A stretch of DNA of 64,000 nt from Endoconidiophora laricicola (lineage: Eukaryota; Ascomycota; Sordariomycetes; Microascales; Ceratocystidaceae), in NCBI GenBank assembly GCA_001640655.1, contig LXGT01000032.1, forward strand, positions 62,001-126,000, read 5' to 3'. A model generated the notes under the pieces. That model saw only the letters and a list, made by a program, of their open reading frames with translations. It did not search any database and had not been told where the DNA came from. Of the stretch, positions 1 to 9,914 are shown piece after piece. A program made the translations under genes and the position numbers. The stretch's first letter is position 1. Every line of letters begins with the position of its first letter.

Positions 1-841
1 TACAAAATCCTGCCAGTGGGTAGAGTGGGATGTGTGTTCAGGCGGTGGCAAGAGCGCCATGTCAGCTTCTGAGCGGGTTTCCGGCATGTAAAATCCAGAT
101 AAACTGAGAAGGGCCATGGTGAATATGCCAACGTAGATGGTCACCCATGTTCCGATTCTTATCAAATAAAAGGTGATCCCACCGCCAATGAGACTACCGC
201 CCATAAGAGAGGCGCCGAGCCAGGAGAAGGCGACAGAGCGTTCGCTAGGATCACACACATCAGCAACGATTGTATATAGCATAGTGGGAAACATAGCAAT
301 GCCACCTCCGAGAAAACCAAAGAGTGCGGAGCCCCATATCAGGCGCAGGTTGGCAAGTCCCGGAAGTGAGCCTAAGTCAGGTTCATAAGTCAGTAAGACA
401 AAGTAATCTATAGTAATTGCTATGGCATACGCACTTACAGATTATGGCAATGGATACGTTAGAGAATGTGACACCCAGAAGAGATGTGCCTAAGACTATG
501 TTGCGGCCATATCTATCTGCTGCCAGTCCACAAGGAACAGACATTATAAGACACGGAACTAGACTAAACACCACAGCCCAGGACTGGATAATTGAAAGTT
601 CGTTCTGAACCGCCTGATCTTTACATTGGGTTGCAATTCCGAGGGGGGTCATTACTCGACAGAGAAACTCTTCCTGTGCCTGGACAAGAGACGTGCTCAT
701 TATAGCGAGGTCTATCATAGTGACGAACATGAATAGGCAACACAGGCCAATTATGGGATGGCGCCGGGAGCGGGGCAGCCCATTCAGGGGCTCTGGCACT
801 CTTCCAGGCCTAAGAAGTGGTTCAGTCTCTAAAGTTGCCAT
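1..841 (-). CDS. MFS transporter, 5' part (runs off left edge)
   Basis: This is a major facilitator superfamily membrane transporter; its substrate cannot be told. The start is the ATG at 841 and exon 1 runs 841-439. A GTAAGT donor at 438 and an AG at 373-372 define a 67-bp intron, and exon 2 runs from 371 off the window. The join is phase 1 and keeps the frame open to the edge. The product starts with a hydrophilic tail, then a first membrane segment near residues 30-50. A long loop with Cys residues follows. The motif DRYGRN near residue 110 is the MFS loop 2-3 signature. Exon 2 adds Gly-rich membrane segments (GFLGGG, GGSLIGGG). The C-terminal half lies outside the window. The family is clear from motif and hydropathy; the subfamily is not assigned. 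Confidence 0.85.
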
Positions 842-889
842 AATGTAGATAAATCTCTGAACCGTTTGCTCAGAATGGTGAGAAGACGT

Positions 890-907
890 GGGGGGGGGGG
901 GGGGGGG
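890..907. repeat. Poly-G tract, 18 nt
   Basis: An uninterrupted run of 18 G lies 49-66 bp upstream of the MFS start codon, on the strand opposite to that gene. Homopolymers this long are prone to slippage and sequencing error, so the exact length is uncertain. Confidence 0.9.
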
Positions 908-1634
908 TATTCGTCAAGAGACTGCCTAAAAGATTTCAGCAGAGGCAAGTTGAGGGAGTTATTTAGGAGACTGAGACCTAACAGAAAATAGTCAACGGTG
1001 TCTCACTGCCTGGTACCCCATCAAAAGCGTCATACAGAGCATGGAGGTAGTATGTTGCGTACAATCAAACAAAAAATATAGAAGAAAACAATAACTGCTC
1101 CCAACAAGGTAAAGAATCCGCCCACAATGACCAACAAGGCAATAAAAGACAGCCAAGTCTGTGAGTTAATCTATCAGATAGAAAATTACAGATGTAAAAC
1201 GCGGGATTGTTCGAAGAACTAGACCTAGAGCCCAGTCTGGCATCTCCGGTTATCAATCTATGGCGTAAAACAAGAGTTTTCAAACTAGAGACCGTCGTTA
1301 TAGACTAGCATTTGCCTCTGGACGGACTAAAAAATGGATTAGAGCCTCATACGCTCTAGTCAGGGTCCACATACTAGACGATGACACTGATATAGCATAG
1401 CGGCTTTAGTCACTAGCTGGATTTTCTTTTTTGGTGAAAAGGGCGTGTTGTGACAATGAAAAGATCTGATTAACAAGTTAATATCTAGCTCTAATACGTT
1501 TACTATGCAGTTACGAGGCCACAGTCTTAGCGATACACGCTTTGAATATATAACCCTCGACTGTTGCAATTATATTGACACTAAGAGTCAAAATGACAAC
1601 TATGATATAAAAAGTTGTCTTAACTTAGTAGCAA

Positions 1635-1646
1635 TAGGGTTAGGGT
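1635..1646 (+). repeat. Two telomere-type repeats, TAGGGTTAGGGT
   Basis: Twelve bases make exactly two TTAGGG units (circularly permuted), the telomere repeat of most filamentous ascomycetes. The minus strand reads ACCCTAACCCTA, which has the form of a telomerase RNA template. It could also be an interstitial telomeric remnant, a binding site for a TRF/Taz1/Tbf1-type protein, or chance. Confidence 0.5.
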
Positions 1647-2798
1647 AAACGCTACAAAGCAGTTGAATTGCTTTCTCTATATCTATCTACTTAGATCATG
1701 TAGTGAATACTGTATGTAACAAAACACTCGTTGTGCGACACATCACATATGGCGTAAAATAATAGCGTTAACTTGGGAAGTGCCTTTGAATTTGTATTAT
1801 AACTTACATTCTACTGCACATCTGCTAAGTTGCAAGATAGACCATTATATCACAAAACATTGCCTATCACATTTGGTATATGTAGTTCTTGTACTATGGC
1901 GCACAACTGATATCTAAATACCACAGAGTTAACAATTTCTAGATAATGTACAACAGGCACAACTCAAAACCTATGTCGGCCCCTTTTCCTCCGAAACTTC
2001 AGCTTATGCCAAGAAGCTTAATAATCATAGGCAAATGCTTCTCTTGGAAATGCGTAACAATGTAGGTAGATCATACTACAAGGAAACGGCCGAGTCCTGC
2101 AGGAAAGGCCCTACATATTAGACAAAACCCTGCGGTAAGGCCTTTGACTAAAACTATGCATAACCGAGTAGCCTAAATGAATCTAGCTAACTCAGGCGTG
2201 ACAAATACCAAGACTTTCCTTTCCTAATGCATTCCTCTTCCCGGCATGCTTTCTTGATTATATATCAATATTGTTCTCGGCGAGATATTCCCGCATGATA
2301 AGCAGAAATGGAAGACTTCCCGGAGCCTTGAGTTTAGCCTCAATAGCGGGGCTGTTTGATTGATTTGTAAGGTGATATTTCGGGGCTGTTATACATGGTA
2401 ACGAAACGGCAGAAAGGAAGAGCTGAAAAAAGTGGGCAATGAAAGCGGCGAAATGGCCAAAACAGGAAAGTAGCTCTTGCCCGGATTATGGCCGTGATTG
2501 GCCCGATAAGAACATCGAGCTGCTCTCGCTCGTATCTGTCAACATGATGGCAGTGGCAACAGAACGTAAACAGCCAAGCTCTTTCCATGCGTATCTAGAA
2601 CTGGCCCCACCTCCAAAAGCGAGAACAACCTGCCTGGAGCTAGGAAGTCCGGAAGGTTAGTACTTAAACAACCGTTTCCACCCATAATAAACAAAAGCTT
2701 TTCTTCTAAATATTCTTCTATCTATCTCGTTACCACTAATTCACACACTATCATCGCCTAACTAAACACCAACCAAACCTGTCTATCTATCGTTCAGT

Positions 2799-3586
2799 AT
2801 GGCTCCCAAGGTTCTAATCGTTCTGACTTCGTTCTCGAGAATCGAGGCGATGGACCGTGCCACCGGCTGGTACCTGGTATGTTTGAGATTCCCTTCCTCT
2901 AGCAAGATCCTCTTGCTCTAATGTCACGATTATTCGTATCTCTTGTTATAATGTCTGCTAACTAGCTTTGGCATGTAAAGCCTGAGCTCGCCCACCCTTA
3001 TGATGAGCTAGAGGGCAATGTCGAGATGGTCTTCGCCTCGCCTAAGGGCGGCGTTGCTCCCATCGACCCCGGTTCTGTCGAGGCATTCAAAGACGACTCG
3101 TCGCAAAACTTCTTCAAGAATCACAAGAATATATGGGAGAACACCGAGAAGCTGTCTACCTTTGTCGGCCGCTCCTCCGAGTTCGACGCCATCTTCTATC
3201 CTGGTGGCCACGGCCCCATGTTTGATCTGGCTACCGACGCCTCCTCTATCGCCTTGATTGCTGAGTTCTATGCTGCCGGAAAGCCCGTTGCTGCCGTGTG
3301 CCACGGCCCCGGCGTCTTCGTCAACGTCAAGGGAGCGGATGGTCAGCCCATCGTCAAGGGCAAGAACGTCACCGGCTTCTCTAACTCTGAGGAGGATGCC
3401 ACTGGTTACACTCCCTACATGCCTTTCTTGCTGGAAACAGAGATGAAAAACAAAGGTGCAATCTACACCAAGGCTGCTGCTGACTGGGGCGAGAAGGTTG
3501 TCGTCGATGGCAACCTGATCACCGGCCAGAACCCCGCGTCGGCTAAGTCCGTTGGCCAGGCACTACTAAAGGCCCTTAATCTGTAA
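2799..3586 (+). CDS. HSP31-type glutathione-independent glyoxalase (DJ-1/PfpI superfamily)
   Basis: The predicted enzyme turns methylglyoxal into D-lactate without glutathione and protects against carbonyl and oxidative stress in the cytosol. Exon 1 is 2799-2876 (26 codons). The intron is 2877-2980 (GTATGT...AAG) and exon 2 is 2981-3586, giving 227 aa, the usual HSP31 size. The N-terminus reads MAPKVLIVLTS. The segment WYLPELAHPY carries the conserved acidic catalytic residue (Glu28). The nucleophile elbow AAVCHGPG holds Cys133 and His134, completing the Cys-His-Glu set. YPGGHGP near residue 100 is the family's oxyanion-side loop. The next gene, SRP54, is convergent and unrelated in function. 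The family call is firm; the exact substrate is inferred from characterised yeast and fission-yeast Hsp31-type proteins. Confidence 0.92.
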
Positions 3587-4062
3587 ACTAGTTCGCGAAA
3601 ATACGTTATGCCTGTGATGGTGTCATGAAAATGAGCTCTTGATTCCCCCTTAGATTAATAAACACTAAGAATGTATATCTTAATTATCCAAATCAGTTAT
3701 TTTTCATAAAAGTGAAGTGCTTGTAAGCCTAGAAGTTACTAGATATGAAAACATTTGATGCATGACTTCTATATTCCTTGTGAGTCGTGAAATCGTTAAG
3801 AAGTAGAGTATAAAGATGTGTAAAGATAACGGTAAAAAACGAACATCAAAGACAACAGAAACTAGAAAATTTTAAACTGGAAGATGCAGAAAAAGGCAAC
3901 AAGAAAAGAAGCAGAAAAAAGAAAAGAACCCCAGTAGATGCCCAGCCTGTTATAAACAAAGGGAAAAAGAAAAAAAATAGAACCTGATGAAGTTACAGAG
4001 AAGATATAAAGAAAGTGCTTTCCACGTACGGCTTCCACAACAACATGCCGATATGCAGATTC
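3587..4062. other. Convergent 3' spacer, HSP31-like gene / SRP54
   Basis: About 480 bp of A/T-rich sequence lie between two convergent stop codons. It has A-rich stretches near 3890-3990 that probably serve as 3' UTRs and poly(A) signals. No gene is seen. Confidence 0.6.
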
Positions 4063-5747
4063 TTATCTGCGACCACGACCACGCCCACCCATGTTGGGCA
4101 TACCTCCCATACCGGGCATGCCGCTCATCTGTTGCATCATCTGCTGCATCTGCTGCATATTTGGCATGCCGCCGCCGCCGCCGCCGCCACCGTCGCCACC
4201 GAACATGCCCATCAAGCTGCTGAGGTCCGGCATACCGCCCATGCCCGGCATGCCAGGCATACCGCCAGCGCCTGCCCCGCCAGCGCCACCCATGGCAGCC
4301 ATGCGCTTCTGCATCGCCGCCATCTGGCCCTTACTGGCACCGCCCATGACGTTTTGAGCACGCTGAAGGTTCTTCATGTTACCACCCATTTTCTTGGCCA
4401 TTCCGGCCATCATGCGCTGCTGGGTCAGCAGGTCCTCGACTTCGCGGACTGATGTACCGGAACCGCGGGCGACGCGCGTCAAACGCGTGGGCTGGTCTGT
4501 GAGGAGTTTGCCATCAGAGTCTAGCTCAGATTCAGTCATGGAATCGCAAATGTAGATCATGCGCTTGAGCTTGAGAGCACCTTCTTGGTCGTCCATGCCC
4601 TGCATCAAATTGCCCATGCCAGGGATCATGCCGGCCATTTTTGAGAGTGGCCCCATCTTCATAATGTTGGATAGTTGGTCGCGAAGATCGCGGACGGTAA
4701 AAATACCATCCTGGATGTGCTTCATTGTGTCCTTTTGATCCAAGTTGAGATTTTGGACGTGCTCAACAAGACCCATGATGTCACCCATGCCGAGCAGCTT
4801 CTGAATGAAACTTTGTGGCACAAAGCGTTCAAAATCAAGCATGTGCTCACCGGTGCCTATAAAAACAATAGGGGTGTTTGTGGCGGCCACGGCAGATATG
4901 GCACCGCCACCAGAAGCGTTACCATCAGTTTTGGTGATAATTATGGCGCCGAAATCTGCAGCCTCCTTGAAAGCTAGAGCCTGAGCCTCAGCGGCTTGGC
5001 CTATAGAGGCATCAAGTACCATGATGGTCTCGTCGGGCTGAATAGCAGACTGAATATCCACCATTTCTTGGAACAGAGCGGACTCTTGTCTGTGACGACC
5101 AGAGGTATCGACAATGATGACTTCGAACTTTTCCTTGCGGAACTTTTGCACACCGTCACGCGCAACCACGGCAGGATCAGTCTCCGTCAGAGAACCGTAG
5201 TATGGTATCTTGGCCTTGGTCGCATTCTGCTTTAGCTGATCAAAGGCACCAGCACGGAAGGTATCAGCACACACCAAACACGCCTTGAAACCACGTGACT
5301 GGTAGTGTCTGGCCAGCTTAGTACACGTCGTTGTCTTACCGGCACCCTGCAGCCCGACAAACATGATAACATTAGACTTGCCCTTCTTGACTTTGAAGGG
5401 TTCGGCATGCGGATCGACTAGTTTCACCAGCTCGTCGAAGACGGTCTTTTGGATAAATCTCTTCTTGTTAACGGCGCTGGGGAGATCTTTGAAGTTGACG
5501 CTTGACCGGATAGACTTGCGCAGCTGGCCAACAAGGCGCACGTTGACATCGGCTTCGAGAAGAGCGCCGCATATCTCTTTGACCATTTCCTCGAAAGCCT
5601 ATATGTGAGTAGCCACTAGTTAGCATGCTGCACCGTTAGTCTGCGAAGTTCTCTCTGAGAAGGTAGTACCTGTTCGTCGACATTTGGCTCTCGAGTCAAA
5701 TTATTGACAGCCGTATTGATGCGGCGACCTAGATCTTGCAGAACCAT
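4063..5747 (-). CDS. SRP54: Signal recognition particle subunit SRP54
   Basis: SRP54 is the GTPase subunit of the signal recognition particle. It binds signal sequences emerging from the ribosome and docks with the SRP receptor at the ER. Exon 1 is 5747-5670 (26 codons, starting MVLQDLGRRI). The intron is 5669-5599 and exon 2 is 5598-4063, giving 537 aa. The N domain is followed by the G domain, with P-loop GLQGAGKTTT at about 108-117, DTSGR (G3) and TKTDG (G4). The C-terminal M domain is Met-rich and ends in Gly-Met-Pro repeats, including a run of nine Gly and a final RGRGRR. The G3 loop reads DTSGR where many relatives have DTAGR. Full length and all GTPase motifs are present, so the call is firm. 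Confidence 0.97.
4165..4200. repeat. GCC/GGC trinucleotide run coding poly-Gly in SRP54
   Basis: Tandem GCC (plus strand) codes a stretch of nine consecutive Gly in the C-terminal tail of SRP54. It is flanked by Met-Gln-rich sequence, so it lies in the flexible end of the M domain and can vary in length by slippage. Confidence 0.8.
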
Positions 5748-7889
5748 TGCGTAGAAGGTAAGGTGAGAATGAGTGTGTTTTAGGTCTTGAGTGGTCCGGG
5801 GCAGATATCGTGGATGTATGTTTCTTTTTAAAACTTGGATCAAGAGCCAATGTGTGTCTTCTATAAACTTATGGGAAAAGCGTTCGCTATATACAGGAGG
5901 GGCCTGGCGTTGTTTCCTAGGATGTCTCAAGATGTGATCAATGCCAGAATCGCAGAGTGCGACCATCATAAACATTCAATCCAGACAGTAAGTCCATAAG
6001 CTTTCGCGGGGCAAAAAGATTGGCAGACTTGGCAAGGTGTTAGCAGCTGCTGCCATCCGTTACTAGCATAATAAGTTACACATAATCTTGAAGAACAGGG
6101 AGATCACTGGTAGAACTTCACGGCTGAACTGCGGATAATCTTGTAGTTGGCCTAGCACCAAGCTTGCGCTACAAAATTATAAAAATTGGTTGACTAATTG
6201 CTATTTAGTACTGATAACTTGTAAGAGTTTGTTAGTAATACCGCCATATACTTCAAGGCTTACATGTCTAAAAACGTAGTAATATTTTAAATGTTACATA
6301 ATATCGTTCTTCTATCGACATGGCCTGTCTTTCGTCATCGCTAGTAATCGGAGGCTTCACAGCCTATGCGACACAACCGTTCACTTTGCCAGTGGCCTAT
6401 TCTGTATACTTTTGCTTGGGCGCAATTGAAGTGTTGTTCTTTTGTTAGTAACTCTATGGCAACATCTCGCTATTTGTGCCGCCCTTTTACGTCGGCTTTC
6501 CTATCATAACCATCGCTTAAGCAACTTACCTATAACCTCAAATTAGCTTTCAATGCTCCTGAAAATATTTACCCTTTGCTATTAGTTCAGTGTACGTCGT
6601 ATACGCCAACAGCCGTCCGCCGTACACCGTTCATGTACTGGAATCGATCAGCCACACGAAGGAGATGCTGTATATGATATCTAAGAGTTTCATTCCAGAG
6701 CCTCGATCTCACCGTCGATACCTAATCTCCTCGGGCAATCGTCTATCTCTTGCCAATCTGACCGAGTGAGAAACAACCACCCTGGCAGCAGCAGCCTTTA
6801 GCCTTCGGGCTATGTACATAGTACTCAAAGATAAGATGCGCGGGCTATACGTCAAGTTTCGGGTCCATATCAGTACTTTGAATATGCAAATCACTATTTA
6901 ACAGTTTAACTTGCAGCTTTGTACTTATAATCTTGAATACGGAAACAAAGTCGGGGTGTATATTCACAGTTTTAGAAACTATATAAGATTATTGGCTATA
7001 AAAAAGCCAAGTTAGGGTATCAGTGTATAGTCGCACCATTTGAGGATTTCAAGTTTCCACCGTTTACAATTTGGCTGGCTATAAGCACTACTTTAACAAC
7101 CGACAAAGACGGAATATCTCTTGCATCTGCTTATTATCTACATGACGCTATATCTGTGCCATTTTCACGTAATTGCACTCTTACTTGTTGAAATTTATAC
7201 CATCGACAACCTCGACCATCAATTAACCCTAAAAACTGGTCATACCAACCCTCGATAAGTCCTAACATCACCTCCCTATCTATGCCATCAAGACACGCGA
7301 CCCAAACATGGCTTCCATCAGACTTCTCGCAGAGAACCTGAGCGTCATGTCACTGTTCATTTGGCTGCCAGTACGTCTTTAACCTGCCATCTAACGCCTC
7401 GACTTCGCGGCCTGGCCTTTGAGAGCATCCGGGCAGAGTTCATCAGCACTATCAGAAACTTCTCGTAATTGCATGCGGGCCTCAAAAGTTATGGTTATAT
7501 CCTAAAAAAAATCTTAGCAGCACGGTGTCTTTTCATTTTTATTATTATTTTGTGCAAGGTGTTTAAATCGAAAGTATCTTCTATTTTTTTTTTGGTTTAT
7601 TCATTTCATTTATTCGTTCATTCGTGTTATAGTTTAATCTCGTTTATCCTAATGATGACCGTGAGGTTATGTTGTCTACTCAATTGCCTTGGCCAGTGTG
7701 ACCAGATTTGTGCAAGAGACACATTTCCTTGGTGTTCCCTATATTTGTATCCGCATATCTCTATTGTTACCAACTCGTATCGTGTCCTTGTTTAGTTTGT
7801 TCCCGGGCTAGCGCTCTCACGTTGAACGCATCGGACCAAGAGCATCAACTCTTATGGCCTGTCTAAGCCAGTATAAGGACCCTAGATTC
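5748..7889. other. Intergenic spacer, mostly gene-free
   Basis: This spacer lies between the SRP54 start and the 3' end of the GNAT gene. It is A/T-rich with short random open frames. The only gene-like signal is a possible tiny spliced gene at 7308-7468 behind a C/A-rich leader; TTAACCCTAA sits in that leader at 7223-7232. Sequence from 7490 to 7650 is very T-rich, like a 3' UTR. Confidence 0.5.
7308..7468 (+). CDS. Possible small spliced gene, 35 aa, unknown
   Basis: This is a weak candidate. The ATG at 7308 has a good context (CCCAAACATGG) and follows a C/A-rich leader like those of neighbouring genes. Exon 1 is 21 codons (starting MASIRLLAEN). A GTACGT donor at 7371, a CTAAC branch-like site at 7391 and an AG at 7422-7423 would remove 53 bp. 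Exon 2 adds 14 codons in phase to a TAA at 7466-7468. The result is a 35-residue peptide with a hydrophobic middle (MSLFIWLP). I do not recognise it. An upstream ATG at 7282 in another frame overlaps the start. It could equally be a non-coding transcript or chance. Confidence 0.2.
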
Positions 7890-8726
7890 TTACATAATAT
7901 GAGTCGTTGGCTGGTTCGGGGCAAACGGGTTAAAGTCCTTCCAGGCAGCCTTGACTGACGGCCCGCAGTGCGAAAAATCAAGCGACTTCTTCTCGCGTTT
8001 GGGGGCTTTCGGTGTCCGGATGAGGATCACCAAGTTCATCTTGGGCCAGTGCTCAAACGACCGGACGTCGAGCTTATCAACGCGGTCTAGCGTCTCTTCA
8101 TAGACAATGGCGCCGGCCTCATCGAAGCCAAACTTGCGATACACTGGATAGCCCTTCTTTGTCGATTCAAGGTAAATGGGAAGGCCGTTCTCATCGGCCT
8201 GCTTGATACCCCATTCCATGAGGCTCGACGATATGCCTTGGCCCTGATGTGAGCAGCAAACGGCAATAAGACTTAGGAAGAGATGTGGTCTATCGCTGTG
8301 CGTCCGCTCGCGGCTCTTGTCGATCTCTTCAAAGAACCACTCAGCCACATCGCTATTTGATCGCGGTAGGCATGGCGGTGGAGTGTGAGGTTGCGGCTGT
8401 TCATCGACACGGAAGCCGTTGCGGTGATAAGACCATTTTGCAAAGGCAATGACGTCACCCTTGAGGTTTTCAACCACCCGGACATAGTAAACGTCCTTCT
8501 CCTCCAGCCAGTGGCGCGCTTCATGCTCCCACCATTCCTGACCGACGTTGCGCTCCTTTTCCGGGAAGCAGTACTGGCGCGGAGTACTGTCGTTGAACGC
8601 ATCGAAGTATACGTTAGCAAGCGCCTTTTCGTCGCCGATGGTGGCCCACCGGTCGACGTAGCCGTGTGGCATGTTTGATGGTTGAAAGTTCATGCTGAGT
8701 TCCATAGGTAGATACACAATTCTCAT
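7890..8726 (-). CDS. GNAT-family N-acetyltransferase
   Basis: This is a single-exon gene of 278 aa. It has the GCN5-related acetyltransferase fold, which moves an acetyl group from acetyl-CoA to an amine; the acceptor is unknown. The acetyl-CoA loop is HQGQGISSSLMEWG (the Q/R-x-x-G-x-G/A pattern), in the second half of the protein. It is followed by the motif-B region YPVYRKFGF. The N-terminal part is a fungal extension with a Trp-rich segment (EWWEHEARHWLEE). In-frame Met codons at residues 1, 8 and 12 make the start uncertain; the first is reported. The protein resembles small cytosolic GNATs common in fungi. It may act on small molecules or on proteins, and the sequence does not decide. 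Confidence 0.85.
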   Translation of the reverse strand: MRIVYLPMELSMNFQPSNMPHGYVDRWATIGDEKALANVYFDAFNDSTPRQYCFPEKERNVGQEWWEHEARHWLEEKDVYYVRVVENLKGDVIAFAKWSYHRNGFRVDEQPQPHTPPPCLPRSNSDVAEWFFEEIDKSRERTHSDRPHLFLSLIAVCCSHQGQGISSSLMEWGIKQADENGLPIYLESTKKGYPVYRKFGFDEAGAIVYEETLDRVDKLDVRSFEHWPKMNLVILIRTPKAPKREKKSLDFSHCGPSVKAAWKDFNPFAPNQPTTHIM

Positions 8727-9887
8727 CTTCTATGGGCAGCGAACTTTAGGAAATAAGGCCAGCAGTAAGCTGTGATCGTCGAGAAAGCCGGATATCTAAA
8801 AGGGGCTTTCTCAAAGACAGAAGAGGTTCTTTCCGAGTGAGTTTCAGGTTGCTGTCGACAGCAGAAATGAGAAGCTCCTCACAAGTAAATTTCTTGGCTT
8901 TTATAGAAGGACTCTTCGCGGTTACGCAGAATGAGTCCCCAAGCGAAGATCACGACGCCCTTGAACTATATAGGCGAACAAGTTCGTCTAAAAAACAGGC
9001 AAGATTTTTCACCGAACAGCCGTGATTGGAGGGCCAAATATACACACTCCCGGCGTAATATCCGACGAAGAAAGCGCTGGCAGAGAATGGAAAGAAAACG
9101 AGACCGGAAAACGTGATTGCAGTCCTGGTATGAAGAGAATCTTAAACATATCTAAGAGACTCAGCACCCAGAGATAGGCAGGCGTATTGTACAGGCAGTG
9201 CTGGGTTTCGAGTGCCCGTAAGTGGGGTGCAGAGAGGAAATAATAGAGAGACGCAAGTCTGGGTTCCGAGAATTGGCAGGTTGACCCGGAATACTGGCTA
9301 TTCGAGAAGTCAAGGACAATGTAAAAATAAGATGATGCTTGCTCAAAGGACAGAGACTAGAAGCAGGACCTGCAAATATCAGTATAAGACAAGGGGAAAA
9401 TAGGTTGACGAGGGAAATAGAAGAAGGGAGAAAGGGAAGAGGAAAAAGGATGAGCAAGTATTAGATTATATGAAGACCTTCATAGATAATCTGCTCGTGC
9501 TCTCAGTGTAATCAAAGGCGGGTTACGTTCTTGGGATGGGAAGACCAATTCTCTAGAAAGGCAAGTACAATTTAATACCTTACATAAATGTTCAAGATGG
9601 CCAAGTACAATTACGGTTATTGTTTGTGCTGAGTAAACGACACTAAACCGAGAAACTAGACAAGACCTGGCTTGTTGTTTCGGTGTAGCAGCGTTACTGC
9701 CGTTGCCTGCTTGTTCATCTCTCTGGCCTTCCAAGTCTTCGAAGTAAAAAAGATAAACACGAATAAAGCAGGAATAAAAGCGGCAGATAAATTCGAGATA
9801 TTATGGTTCTAGTCTCTTTTCAGCTTAGTTAGCATCCCAGAGGTTTGTTCTTTTCCATTCCTCTAGATTTCTTGAAGGGGGGAACGG

Positions 9888-9914
9888 TTTTTTTTTAAAA
9901 AAAAAAAAAAAAAG
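9888..9914. repeat. T9A18 homopolymer block
   Basis: Nine T are followed directly by eighteen A. Long dA:dT tracts resist nucleosomes and can mark promoters or transcript ends. No gene is seen next to it. Confidence 0.85.

Larger units (their letters stand above)
842..2798. other. Intergenic spacer with G18 run and two-repeat telomeric motif
   Basis: This is the divergent spacer between the MFS transporter and the HSP31-like gene. Open frames are short (under 85 codons) and look random. It holds an 18-nt G run at 890-907 and a TAGGGTTAGGGT 12-mer at 1635-1646 (see findings). The last 150 bp before 2799 are C/T/A-rich leader-like sequence, typical of a fungal 5' UTR. Confidence 0.6.

Noticed and set aside
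4015..4452. Long plus-strand frame rich in His and Ala opposite SRP54
   Set aside because: It is the complement of the Met/Gly repeat codons of SRP54; composition is fully explained by the sense gene.
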